A stretch of DNA of 20,551 nt, from IMG/VR virus record IMGVR_UViG_3300048508_000564, positions 1 to 20,551 of that record. One strand, given 5' to 3'. Both the position numbers and the translations under genes were made by a program. Positions within the stretch are counted from its first letter, which is position 1. Each line of letters begins with the position of its first letter. The notes beneath the pieces were generated by a model that searched no databases, was not told the origin of the DNA, and was given only the letters and a program-made list of their open reading frames with translations. Shown here piece after piece: positions 8,861 through 14,056 of this stretch. Source of the DNA: a virus.

Positions 8861-9099
8861 AAGTCAAGCTCAAGTTGCAGTTTGCGTTCTTCTTCTATTC
8901 TATTGTGCTCTGCCCACATTTCAGCAACCATATCTATTGGTGGGGGTGTCTGATAAGGTGGTGATGGTTGTGATTGCCACTTATCAATCGTTTCCTGTGT
9001 AGGGACAGTAATTCGGAAGGGATAATCTTCCTCCTCAAACTCCTTATTCATATCAATATATGTTTGAGGAGTGATCTCAACTCTTTCCATTTTGTTCAT
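8857..9099 (-). CDS. Hypothetical acidic protein, 80 aa
   Basis: Not recognised. The protein is strongly acidic, with EFEEEDYPF near residue 19-27, a Pro-rich middle (PSPPYQTPPP at 45-54) and a C-terminal charged helix (MVAEMWAEHNRIEEERKLQLELDL region). It has no Cys pair, signal peptide or membrane segment. The ATG at 9099 overlaps the upstream gene by 23 nt; a second ATG at 9090 would shorten both overlap and protein (77 residues), and neither has a clear Shine-Dalgarno sequence. Its stop overlaps the 48-residue gene as ATGA. Membership in the tight minus-strand chain is the main support that it is expressed. Confidence 0.65.
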   Translation of the reverse strand: MNKMERVEITPQTYIDMNKEFEEEDYPFRITVPTQETIDKWQSQPSPPYQTPPPIDMVAEMWAEHNRIEEERKLQLELDL

Positions 9100-9304
9100 A
9101 CCAAGGGTGTTGATACAGCTTCAGAATTGAATCTTCTCCGTTTTCATAATGTTTGACCAATCTGTCAACTTGCTTTCGGTCAGCTCCACAAGGAGCGTTC
9201 TTCAAACACATAATAATTAAATCTGTATCACTGATAGCGGGTTTAATCGTAAACCCCCACTTATCAACTTCACCTTCAATAGGTGCTTCTGGACTATCGA
9301 ACAT
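9077..9304 (-). CDS. Hypothetical protein, 75 aa
   Basis: Not recognised. It starts with ATG at 9304, seven nucleotides after the TAG of the membrane-protein gene, and its end overlaps the next gene. The sequence has a short N-terminal acidic stretch, KWGFTIKPAISDTDLIIMCL at 15-34 suggesting strand then helix, two cysteines (33 and 39), a basic helix DRKQVDRLVKHYEN, and ends with HPWYEQNGKS. No membrane segment or enzyme motif is visible. Its position in a compact chain suggests co-expression with the thioredoxin pair. No function proposed. Confidence 0.65.
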   Translation of the reverse strand: MFDSPEAPIEGEVDKWGFTIKPAISDTDLIIMCLKNAPCGADRKQVDRLVKHYENGEDSILKLYQHPWYEQNGKS

Positions 9305-9311
9305 CGTTTTT

Positions 9312-9527
9312 CTACGACAATAATTTGGACAATGAAATAACTAAGAGGAATGTAACCATAATAACGATGTCCCAAGATTTTGTCATTACAAAGTAAGGGA
9401 GTGTAGCACAGTCACCCAAGAAATTGAGTGCGACACCGAACGTTGTATTGATATGGAGGATAGTAAAATAAGCAATGATCACGAGACCACTGCCCAATAC
9501 TCTCATAGGGACAATCACATTTGTCAT
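9312..9527 (-). CDS. Small membrane protein, 71 aa, two predicted helices
   Basis: The sequence is highly hydrophobic. One likely membrane helix covers about residues 10-26 (VLGSGLVIIAYFTILH) and a second about 52-67 (WDIVIMVTFLLVISLS). Between them, TTFGVALNFLGDCATLPYF is moderately hydrophobic and could be a re-entrant or peripheral stretch, followed by the MTKSW turn. There is no cleavable signal peptide. The ATG overlaps the stop of the preceding gene as ATGA, and GGAAAG lies just upstream. It would sit in the host inner or thylakoid membrane. It is not an obvious holin: there is no charged C-terminal tail and no lysin gene beside it, although the M23 protein is in the same window. Family unknown. 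Confidence 0.7.
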   Translation of the reverse strand: MTNVIVPMRVLGSGLVIIAYFTILHINTTFGVALNFLGDCATLPYFVMTKSWDIVIMVTFLLVISLSKLLS

Positions 9528-9811
9528 AATGTTCTTTCTAATCTGTTTGTAGCTTGATCTGGAAAGTCTCTTGGTCTACTATCAGTGGCATTATCAGTTT
9601 TAGGAGAACCTTCGTTCGCCTTCATTGTATGCTGATAGTTTGGTCTCGGATATCTCATATAGAATGGATCAGGCATCCAATAGGTAACTTGCCATTCTTG
9701 TTCGGGACACAGCTCAAGATGTTTATCTACACTATGGCAGAAACTACCGAGTTGAATGTATCCATCGTGAGTGATGCATTTGTTGTCGCCATTAGCAACT
9801 AAGAACATCAT
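9524..9811 (-). CDS. Hypothetical protein, 95 aa
   Basis: Not recognised. I chose the ATG at 9811 (MMFLVANGDNKC), 8 nt after the preceding stop; the frame extends to a TTG at 9838, which would overlap the upstream gene by 19 nt. The N-terminal half looks folded, with strands MMFLVANGD, YIQLGSFC and WQVTYWMPD and four Cys/His positions (CITHDG, FCHSVDKH, LCPEQ). The second half is low-complexity, polar and Pro/Arg-rich (RYPRPNYQHT onward), probably disordered. Its stop is fused to the membrane-protein start as ATGA. It is part of the small-gene chain between the tRNA and the fibre operon. Confidence 0.6.
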   Translation of the reverse strand: MMFLVANGDNKCITHDGYIQLGSFCHSVDKHLELCPEQEWQVTYWMPDPFYMRYPRPNYQHTMKANEGSPKTDNATDSRPRDFPDQATNRLERTL

Positions 9812-9819
9812 CTTACTAC

Positions 9820-10134
9820 TCAATCTCGCTGCCTCCAATCATCAGGTTTGTCTCGTTGAAACCAATCTTTAATGTCATCAGCACTGTTGAACCCCGTTTT
9901 ATGATTGGATGGATCGGGGTCTCCTAAACCCATCCTATTCAGAAAATCGTCGGTACTACCTTCTTCAATGTCTTGTGCTGCTTGGCGTCGTGCTTGCTTT
10001 AACCAATCCCTAGCAAGTGTGTGAGATTTAGCAAGCTTTTCTGCCCAGATCATATCGTCTAATTGTACTTCCTCCTTGTTTGCGATCTTTTTACAAATAC
10101 CTTCTAGTCGAAGGCGATAGGCGGTAGAAAGCAT
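9820..10134 (-). CDS. Hypothetical helical protein, 104 aa
   Basis: No function recognised, though the N-terminal pattern (MLSTAYRLRLEGICKKIANK, then DDMIWAEKLAKS) looks like the small conserved proteins common in T4-like cyanophages; I cannot confirm this without a search. Residues 1-60 should form two or three amphipathic helices rich in Arg/Lys (LARDWLKQARRQAAQDI). The C-terminal 45 residues are acidic and polar and end DDWRQRD. ATG at 10134 is 5 nt after the preceding stop, with AGAGAC upstream as a modest ribosome site. No membrane segment or Cys pair. Confidence 0.7.
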   Translation of the reverse strand: MLSTAYRLRLEGICKKIANKEEVQLDDMIWAEKLAKSHTLARDWLKQARRQAAQDIEEGSTDDFLNRMGLGDPDPSNHKTGFNSADDIKDWFQRDKPDDWRQRD

Positions 10135-10139
10135 AAGAT

Positions 10140-10340
10140 TTAGTCTCTAAAATCTAGTTTTAGCTCAAGATCCTCTAATTTGAGGTATTCAGCGTGTGCA
10201 GTCTCTTGACGCTCACACACAATATTTAGAATATCAGTCATTATTGTGTCATTGTCAACATAGTCATCGATATACTTGTATATCGCTTCTTTCAAGTACC
10301 GATATCGATGCCATTCTGGCGAATAAGGTTTGTAAGACAT
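10140..10340 (-). CDS. Hypothetical protein, 66 aa
   Basis: Not recognised. The protein starts MSYKPYSPEWHRYRYLKEAI, is rich in Tyr and aromatic residues near the N-terminus, then forms what should be two acidic helices (YIDDYVDNDTIMTDILNIVC and AEYLKLEDLELKLDF). The ATG at 10340 is 15 nt downstream of the tRNA 3' end, and no Shine-Dalgarno sequence is visible in the AT-rich spacer. It is the first gene after tRNA-Asn and leads the chain of small genes, 5 nt before the next start. No enzyme motif. Confidence 0.7.
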   Translation of the reverse strand: MSYKPYSPEWHRYRYLKEAIYKYIDDYVDNDTIMTDILNIVCERQETAHAEYLKLEDLELKLDFRD

Positions 10341-10355
10341 AATTAAAATAATAAA

Positions 10356-10427
10356 CTCCTGAGGCAGGATTTGAACCTGCGACCAAACGATTAACAGTCG
10401 TCCGCTCTGCCACTGAGCTACTCAGGA
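10356..10427 (-). tRNA. tRNA-Asn (anticodon GUU)
   Basis: A full cloverleaf can be folded by hand on the minus strand: acceptor stem TCCTGAG with CTCAGGA, discriminator G; D stem GCTC/GAGC with loop AGTGGCA; anticodon stem GACGA/TCGTT (one G-U pair) with loop CTGTTAA, giving anticodon GTT; variable TGGTC; T stem GCAGG/CCTGC with loop TTCAAAT. The length is 72 nt. CCA is not encoded (the next bases are TTTA), so host enzymes would add it. It reads Asn codons AAC and AAU, and the neighbouring fibre and collar proteins are Asn-rich. It lies alone in a late-gene region, 30 nt after the ParB-like gene. Confidence 0.95.
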
Positions 10428-10434
10428 TTGAGAA

Positions 10435-10449
10435 GGGGGCAGTGCCCCC
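10435..10449 (-). terminator. GC-rich stem-loop after the ParB-like gene
   Basis: A perfect six-base-pair inverted repeat GGGGGC/GCCCCC with a 3-nt loop lies 8 nt after the stop of the 391-residue gene and 7 nt before the tRNA 5' end. Downstream on the minus strand comes TTCTCAA, not a solid T run, so it is a weak intrinsic terminator at best. It could instead protect the mRNA 3' end or mark processing that releases the tRNA. Confidence 0.5.
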
Positions 10450-10457
10450 ATATTATA

Positions 10458-11633
10458 TCAGAAGAACCTTTGTTCTGCAATGTTTTGCAGTTGAGGGCGA
10501 ATCAGTGAATTAGCAGACGAAATGAACTTAACCCAACAGCTGTTGTCAGACCCGTTGAACGGAATTGCCGTCTGTTGATTCCCAGGAAATTCAAGACCTG
10601 TAGAATCTACATATGCATTATAAAGACAGACGAAACGTGCAACAGCAGGTTCCCACTTCTTATAATCAGTAGTTGCTCCAGTAATATCCTCTTGAGTAAC
10701 GTTACGTGCTTTCTTACCGTAAATAGGACGAGACTTATCACCCCAGTCACAGAAATAGTAACGTAGGCAACCTGCAAAAGAGTCGCAGCTGTTCAATTCA
10801 TCAACTTTGTTGATGTACTTAGAGAAATACTTTAGGAACATTGCACCAGCAAGAGTACAACTACCACCAATTTCTTTAGAACAATCGTTCTCAGTAAACG
10901 CCTTTAAATAGCGTTCCGTTTGTCCTTGAGCGTCCTTTACCGCATTAGCGATATAGGTGTGACGAGGAGCGTGGAACGCAGCGTCAGGAAGTGTTCCAGC
11001 GATACCGATGTTAAACTTGGCGCAGAACTCATATAGAGCAACTGCTTTCGGGTCGCGAGCATAAAATGCGGACTTAAATCGGTGATCACCAGTTTGATTG
11101 GTGCGATAGTTCGCATCAACATTGTGATCATTAGATTCGACGCGAATCATCTCTTCCACAGAGAGATCACGTGAATGGAATTTTAGTGAAATCGCAATAC
11201 GGGCATCGAGATCTTGAGTAACTCCGTAGAGCATAGAAACACGATTGTTTCCTTTAGTTACAGATACAAACTTCTGTCCAGGGCGATAAAACCCAGAAAG
11301 AGTATCAGCTGAACCATAAGAAAACCCGCCACGATTAGCGAGATGGACACGATGATTTCCGTACTTCAATTCGAGAATACGGTTGTAATAAGGCGAACTC
11401 ATAAGATCGCCAATTCGTGCTAATACAATAACAATATCGTTGTCGAAATAATTGTTTCCGCTTTCATAATCGCGGATAACATCCTCCATTAGGGGGAGGT
11501 TTTCAGGACAACGGTCAAGTACAGTGAAATTGGAAAAATAATCCCTATCTGTACCTTTTACCTTTTGGTCGAACACATCAACGATGCGTACCAATTCATC
11601 CATACGGATGATTTCGGACATTGTAATAGACAT
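10458..11633 (-). CDS. ParB/DGQHR-like domain protein of unknown function, 391 aa
   Basis: This is not a structural protein by composition: it has 10 or so Cys, many His/Arg and mixed secondary structure. Residues 122-170 resemble the ParB/sulfiredoxin or DGQHR fold: FVSVTKGNNRVSML, where GNNR stands in place of the family's GxHR box, then a strand ARIAISLKF, then a helix SVEEMIRVESNDHN like the E-A-R-LF-N element of DGQHR proteins. Next comes HRFKSAFYARDPKAVALYEF (184-203), like the F-x-A-x-x-x-GDP-x-A segment in such proteins. A second GNHR occurs at 92-95. The C-terminal half (230-391) is helical with several Cys and no motif I know. ATG at 11633 has TAAGAG about 8 nt upstream; ATG 11621 is an alternative. 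It stands alone between a 101-nt leader and the tRNA. DNA binding, nuclease or nucleotide hydrolysis are possible; assignment is tentative. Confidence 0.6.
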   Translation of the reverse strand: MSITMSEIIRMDELVRIVDVFDQKVKGTDRDYFSNFTVLDRCPENLPLMEDVIRDYESGNNYFDNDIVIVLARIGDLMSSPYYNRILELKYGNHRVHLANRGGFSYGSADTLSGFYRPGQKFVSVTKGNNRVSMLYGVTQDLDARIAISLKFHSRDLSVEEMIRVESNDHNVDANYRTNQTGDHRFKSAFYARDPKAVALYEFCAKFNIGIAGTLPDAAFHAPRHTYIANAVKDAQGQTERYLKAFTENDCSKEIGGSCTLAGAMFLKYFSKYINKVDELNSCDSFAGCLRYYFCDWGDKSRPIYGKKARNVTQEDITGATTDYKKWEPAVARFVCLYNAYVDSTGLEFPGNQQTAIPFNGSDNSCWVKFISSANSLIRPQLQNIAEQRFF

Positions 11634-11734
11634 TTAATTTTACTCTTAGTGACGGATTCCCGTCGTGAATAGGGCTAGACAATCTAGAAGTTGAGAGTCT
11701 AGGAGCAGTTTAGAGTCATACTCGGGACTTTTAA
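11634..11734 (-). promoter_or_regulatory. 101-nt non-coding leader of the ParB-like gene
   Basis: No frame spans this gap. It contains a small hairpin, GACGG-GAAT-CCGTC on the minus strand (11651-11664), 17 nt before the ATG, and an inverted repeat CTAGAC/GTCTAG (11675-11680 and 11697-11702). There is no ATAAATA late promoter, and I find no convincing -35/-10 pair. The gene may be read through from the oxygenase operon, or from a promoter type I cannot recognise. Confidence 0.45.
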
Positions 11735-11899
11735 TTAATGAGAGTACTCTTGCAAGTGCTTCAATACTTCACTCAAAGCGTGATGTGCGCCATCGTGCCA
11801 TTGACCTGTTTTATCTTGATGTTTACCATCATACAGCTCTGTCTTGAGTTTGTAAACCTTTGCCTCAAGATCAATTTTAGACAATCTAGTACGTGGCAT
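11735..11899 (-). CDS. Small protein, 54 aa, coupled to the oxygenase gene
   Basis: The ATG at 11899 shares a base with the oxygenase stop (TGATG), and the frame runs 54 codons to TAA. The protein begins MPRTRLSKIDLEAKVYKLKT, a basic amphipathic helix, then ELYDGKHQDKTGQWHDGAHH and ALSEVLKHLQEYSH, a second helix. The His/Asp/Trp/Gly-rich middle (GQWHDGAHH) is distinctive and could bind metal or ligand. I believe such short RLxKIDLE proteins occur in T4-like cyanophages, but cannot verify that here. The coupling suggests linked expression with the oxygenase, perhaps as an accessory factor. Function unknown. Confidence 0.75.
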   Translation of the reverse strand: MPRTRLSKIDLEAKVYKLKTELYDGKHQDKTGQWHDGAHHALSEVLKHLQEYSH

Positions 11900-12738
11900 C
11901 AGAACCAGTCAGAAGACCACTCTTCCTTACCAGCTGCTGACTGAGGAGCTTGGGTAGTTCCCTCTAGAGGAATGCTGTTGTCATCAGGATTAGTCTGAGG
12001 AGCATTTGCCATCTGGTCTCCCATACGCTCAGTTGCTTCCTGTTCACTAACTAGATCAACGTTAAAAGAGAATGTGATACGAATTGTACCATCAGGATTC
12101 TTATCAATTCCAGGTTGCCTATGAACAAGATGATCAAGCTGAGAAGGGAAGAGAACAACGTCACCTTCTTCAATAGAAAGTGTCATTTCCTCTTTATAGC
12201 AACCATAACCCATCATATCAGGATCAAAGAATTGCTTCGCATAACGAGGTCCTTCCGTGTACATACGGTCAGGATTTAGGAAACTAGTTCCCTTATGGAC
12301 CTTTGGATCAAAGTTAATATAATAGATTCCAGACAGATGTGATGGAATATGGTTATGGGACTCTTGATTCTGCCCAGGTCCATATGCATTGAACCACTGC
12401 TGCGAAACCATAAAAGCGTGAGGATAAAACTCCGCAAGCTTGATAGATTCTTGAATATTGATTGAAAGATCTTGCAGAAGACCTTGAATGTCGATTTCTG
12501 TTTCTTGAGTATGGTCTTGTAGACTATTATCGAAGAAAGTGGTGTAGCAATCACACTCCCAGCAAGCAGGACCGTCATCAACGTTGCTATTAGACTTAAT
12601 AGCGTTCCAACGTTCTTGAATAACAGGCTCAATCAGGTTCTTCCATTTCTCGTGCGTTTGAAGTCGTCCACGATATACGAACTTTGGAAAAACTGAAAAC
12701 AGACCATACTGGTCTTGCTTGTTTGTTTGTTGTGCCAT
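11899..12738 (-). CDS. 2OG-Fe(II) oxygenase superfamily protein, 279 aa
   Basis: The core carries the double-stranded beta-helix signature of the phage/cyanobacterial 2OG-Fe(II) oxygenase group: QQWFNAYGPGQNQESHNHIP with H128 and H130, HLSGIYYINFDP (134-145), then EEGDVVLFPSQLDHLVH (190-206) with distal metal ligand H203, and RITFSFNVDL (220-229) with R220 as probable 2-oxoglutarate contact. The first ligand pair is HNH, where many relatives have HxD or HxH. It would oxidise a protein, nucleic acid or small substrate with O2, iron and 2-oxoglutarate; the substrate cannot be told. N-terminal residues 1-60 precede the core; the C-terminal 45 residues are polar, probably disordered, and end EEWSSDWF. 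A late promoter lies 33 nt upstream of the ATG, with no Shine-Dalgarno sequence. Expression late in infection suggests action on virion proteins or on late host metabolism. Confidence 0.88.
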   Translation of the reverse strand: MAQQTNKQDQYGLFSVFPKFVYRGRLQTHEKWKNLIEPVIQERWNAIKSNSNVDDGPACWECDCYTTFFDNSLQDHTQETEIDIQGLLQDLSINIQESIKLAEFYPHAFMVSQQWFNAYGPGQNQESHNHIPSHLSGIYYINFDPKVHKGTSFLNPDRMYTEGPRYAKQFFDPDMMGYGCYKEEMTLSIEEGDVVLFPSQLDHLVHRQPGIDKNPDGTIRITFSFNVDLVSEQEATERMGDQMANAPQTNPDDNSIPLEGTTQAPQSAAGKEEWSSDWF

Positions 12739-12771
12739 AACGAAGTTATTACGGAGAAGTGTTCTAGACGT

Positions 12772-12779
12772 ATTTATTG
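12772..12779 (-). promoter_or_regulatory. T4-type late promoter for the oxygenase operon
   Basis: The minus strand reads AATAAATAC, sharing the ATAAATAC core with the two other late promoters in the window. It starts the leader of the oxygenase gene, 33 nt before its ATG, and follows a terminator and a hairpin. The match to T4 TATAAATA is seven of eight. Confidence 0.75.
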
Positions 12780-12789
12780 TACAGTATGT

Positions 12790-12810
12790 GGGCGGTTTTT
12801 ACAACCACCC
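12790..12810 (-). other. Stem-loop just upstream of the late promoter
   Basis: On the minus strand GGGTGGTT and AACCGCCC pair over eight positions around a GTAAA loop, with one U-G wobble. On the plus strand that wobble becomes a C-A mismatch, so the structure favours RNA made from the minus strand. No T run follows, so it is not a standard terminator. A smaller inverted repeat, TGTGA/TCACA (12813-12828), lies next to it. Together they fill the space between terminator and late promoter. Confidence 0.5.
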
Positions 12811-12842
12811 TGTGTGAATAAAATCACAAAACCCTATGGGTC

Positions 12843-12870
12843 AAAAAAATGTCGGAGTTTTTTTTCCGAC
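12843..12870 (-). terminator. Rho-independent terminator after the 69-aa gene
   Basis: On the minus strand GTCGGA and TCCGAC form a six-pair stem around an A-rich 8-nt loop, followed at once by ATTTTTTT. It lies 17 nt after the stop of the 69-residue gene, and this is the clearest intrinsic terminator in the window. On the plus strand the stem is followed by only three T, so it works best for minus-strand transcripts. Confidence 0.75.
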
Positions 12871-12887
12871 TTTCTGGTAACTGGAAG

Positions 12888-13097
12888 TCAATTTTCCACA
12901 GCTTCGAGAAAATCTGTAGGTTCACAGTAGACCATATAATCCTCGCCTTCGCTCTTGCACATCTGCATCAACCTCAGGAACGCTTCGTAATCATCAGAGC
13001 AATCAAGGGTCTTAAACTCACCTTCATCTGACACAAGGTGGATGGCACGGGTTTGCACATCAACGATGATCTTGTCAACGACTGAGTTGTCAGGCAT
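12888..13097 (-). CDS. Hypothetical protein, 69 aa, own transcription unit
   Basis: Not recognised. The protein starts MPDNSVVDKIIVDVQTRAIHLV, two strands of what may be a small beta-sheet, followed by an acidic helix (DDYEAFLRLMQMCKSEG) and EDYMVYCEPTDFLEAVEN. It is acidic, with three Cys and no membrane segment. What stands out is its setting: an extended -10 element (TGCTATAAT) lies 23 nt upstream of the ATG and a good intrinsic terminator lies 17 nt downstream of the stop, so it can be expressed apart from the late operons around it. Small acidic proteins with such control are often regulators or host-interaction factors, but that is only an inference. No Shine-Dalgarno sequence is seen before the ATG. 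Confidence 0.7.
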   Translation of the reverse strand: MPDNSVVDKIIVDVQTRAIHLVSDEGEFKTLDCSDDYEAFLRLMQMCKSEGEDYMVYCEPTDFLEAVEN

Positions 13098-13110
13098 AGG
13101 TCTTTGTTAG

Positions 13111-13133
13111 TACTCCGTTATTATAGCAGAGTA
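13111..13133 (-). promoter_or_regulatory. Extended -10 promoter inside an inverted repeat
   Basis: TGCTATAAT at 13120-13128 on the minus strand is a perfect extended -10 element of the bacterial housekeeping sigma type. The -35 region 17 nt upstream is poor. The element is enclosed by a seven-pair inverted repeat, TACTCTG/CGGAGTA (one G-U), so the -10 sits in the loop of a possible hairpin or operator. The gap between the spike gene and the 69-residue gene is only 44 nt, so this is the only place for its promoter. Confidence 0.55.
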
Positions 13134-13141
13134 TAGAGGGG

Positions 13142-14056
13142 TTAGTTCAGGAAGATGGACGCTCCAGCAATTGTCACATTAGCTGTGGCAGTGATGGTGG
13201 CGTTCACACCTGCAGCTATTGTAGCAGATCCTGCCGCTGCTGTCATCACATTGTTACCAGCGACAACGTTTGTGATCTTATTGCCCACGACCACAGAGCA
13301 TATGTCGTTACCCGTCATAATCTTCTCTACCCTACCAGCACCACCAGAAGCACCGATGATCAGGGTCTTAGCAGGAGCACCAGGAGGAATGCTAGGCAGA
13401 GGAGGGATAGGTGGGATGCCAATGATCTTCTCAGACTCTCGACCACCCACAACCTTCTCGTGGTCACCTTTAATCACAGTGACCATATGCCCTAAACTAA
13501 GCAGAGAGAACGTACCTCTAGGATCAGTCATCGCGATGGTTCTCTCACCAAAGATCTTATCCTCTTGAGGACCAGTAACTGTAGTGTCTGTCATATCAGC
13601 CAAACTAGTCTCCTTAGGTGCTGATCTAACAATTTTAGATTTACTATTCAAGGCGAGTGCTTGATCAGCAGTAAGCGTAAGGTTTTTGCCAGCATTAATA
13701 TTGAAATTGCCCTCTGCTCTGATATTGATGTCCTTATAACACTGAATATCAATGTCATTATCAGCTTCTACCTTTGTTTTACCTGCAACTTCAATAATTG
13801 CATCATTTCCCAATTTAATTGCGGCATCACCTTCACAGTGAACAACCAGCATCCCTCCCTTTTGATTTGTCGAAGGAGACTTAACTGCTTTGATGCAAAC
13901 AGCTCCATCATCGCGTAACCATAAGTGATGCCCTGCTCGGTGCATCATAAGCATATATGGTTTGTCTTCTGAATCGCAGACCTGCCATATGTGACCAGAT
14001 CTGCTGATTGTAGAAGTTGTTGTAGGTTCTGTTGGTTTGCTTTTCGATGATGACAT
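13142..14056 (-). CDS. gp5C-like beta-helix spike (needle) protein, 304 aa
   Basis: The protein resembles the C-terminal needle of T4 gp5 and VgrG spikes. Eight-residue repeats are visible at about 75-140 (IRAEGNFN, INAGKNLT, LTADQALA) and very regularly at 256-304 (VVGNKITN, VVAGNNVM, TAAAGSAT, IAAGVNAT, ITATANVT, IAGASIFL). These octads form the trimeric triangular beta-prism that pierces the outer membrane. A Pro-rich insert (IPPIPPLPSIPPGAP, 214-228) interrupts the repeats. The N-terminal 20 residues are Ser/Thr-rich, followed by IWQVCDSEDKPYMLMMHRAG, which may be the contact to the hub. ATG at 14056 is fused to the hub gene's TAA (TAATG); an upstream TTG at 14065 is in frame but less likely. 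There is no PAAR-type tip after the last octad. It lacks OB-fold and lysozyme parts. Confidence 0.82.
   Translation of the reverse strand: MSSSKSKPTEPTTTSTISRSGHIWQVCDSEDKPYMLMMHRAGHHLWLRDDGAVCIKAVKSPSTNQKGGMLVVHCEGDAAIKLGNDAIIEVAGKTKVEADNDIDIQCYKDINIRAEGNFNINAGKNLTLTADQALALNSKSKIVRSAPKETSLADMTDTTVTGPQEDKIFGERTIAMTDPRGTFSLLSLGHMVTVIKGDHEKVVGGRESEKIIGIPPIPPLPSIPPGAPAKTLIIGASGGAGRVEKIMTGNDICSVVVGNKITNVVAGNNVMTAAAGSATIAAGVNATITATANVTIAGASIFLN

Noticed and set aside
10356-10427. tRNA-Asn as an integration (att) site
   Set aside because: No integrase, no repeat of the tRNA 3' end and no lysogeny gene in the window; T4-like cyanophages are lytic and carry tRNAs for translation.
11676-11889. Twelve-base direct repeat TAGACAATCTAG at 11676-11687 and 11878-11889
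   Set aside because: The second copy is inside the 54-residue gene, and a 12-bp AT-rich match over 20 kb is easily chance. No further copies seen.
13155-13568. Plus-strand open frame of 137 codons opposite the spike gene
   Set aside because: It is the mirror of the Ala/Val/Gly octad repeats on the minus strand, which keep several frames open. No ribosome site or family match, and all other genes are on the minus strand.
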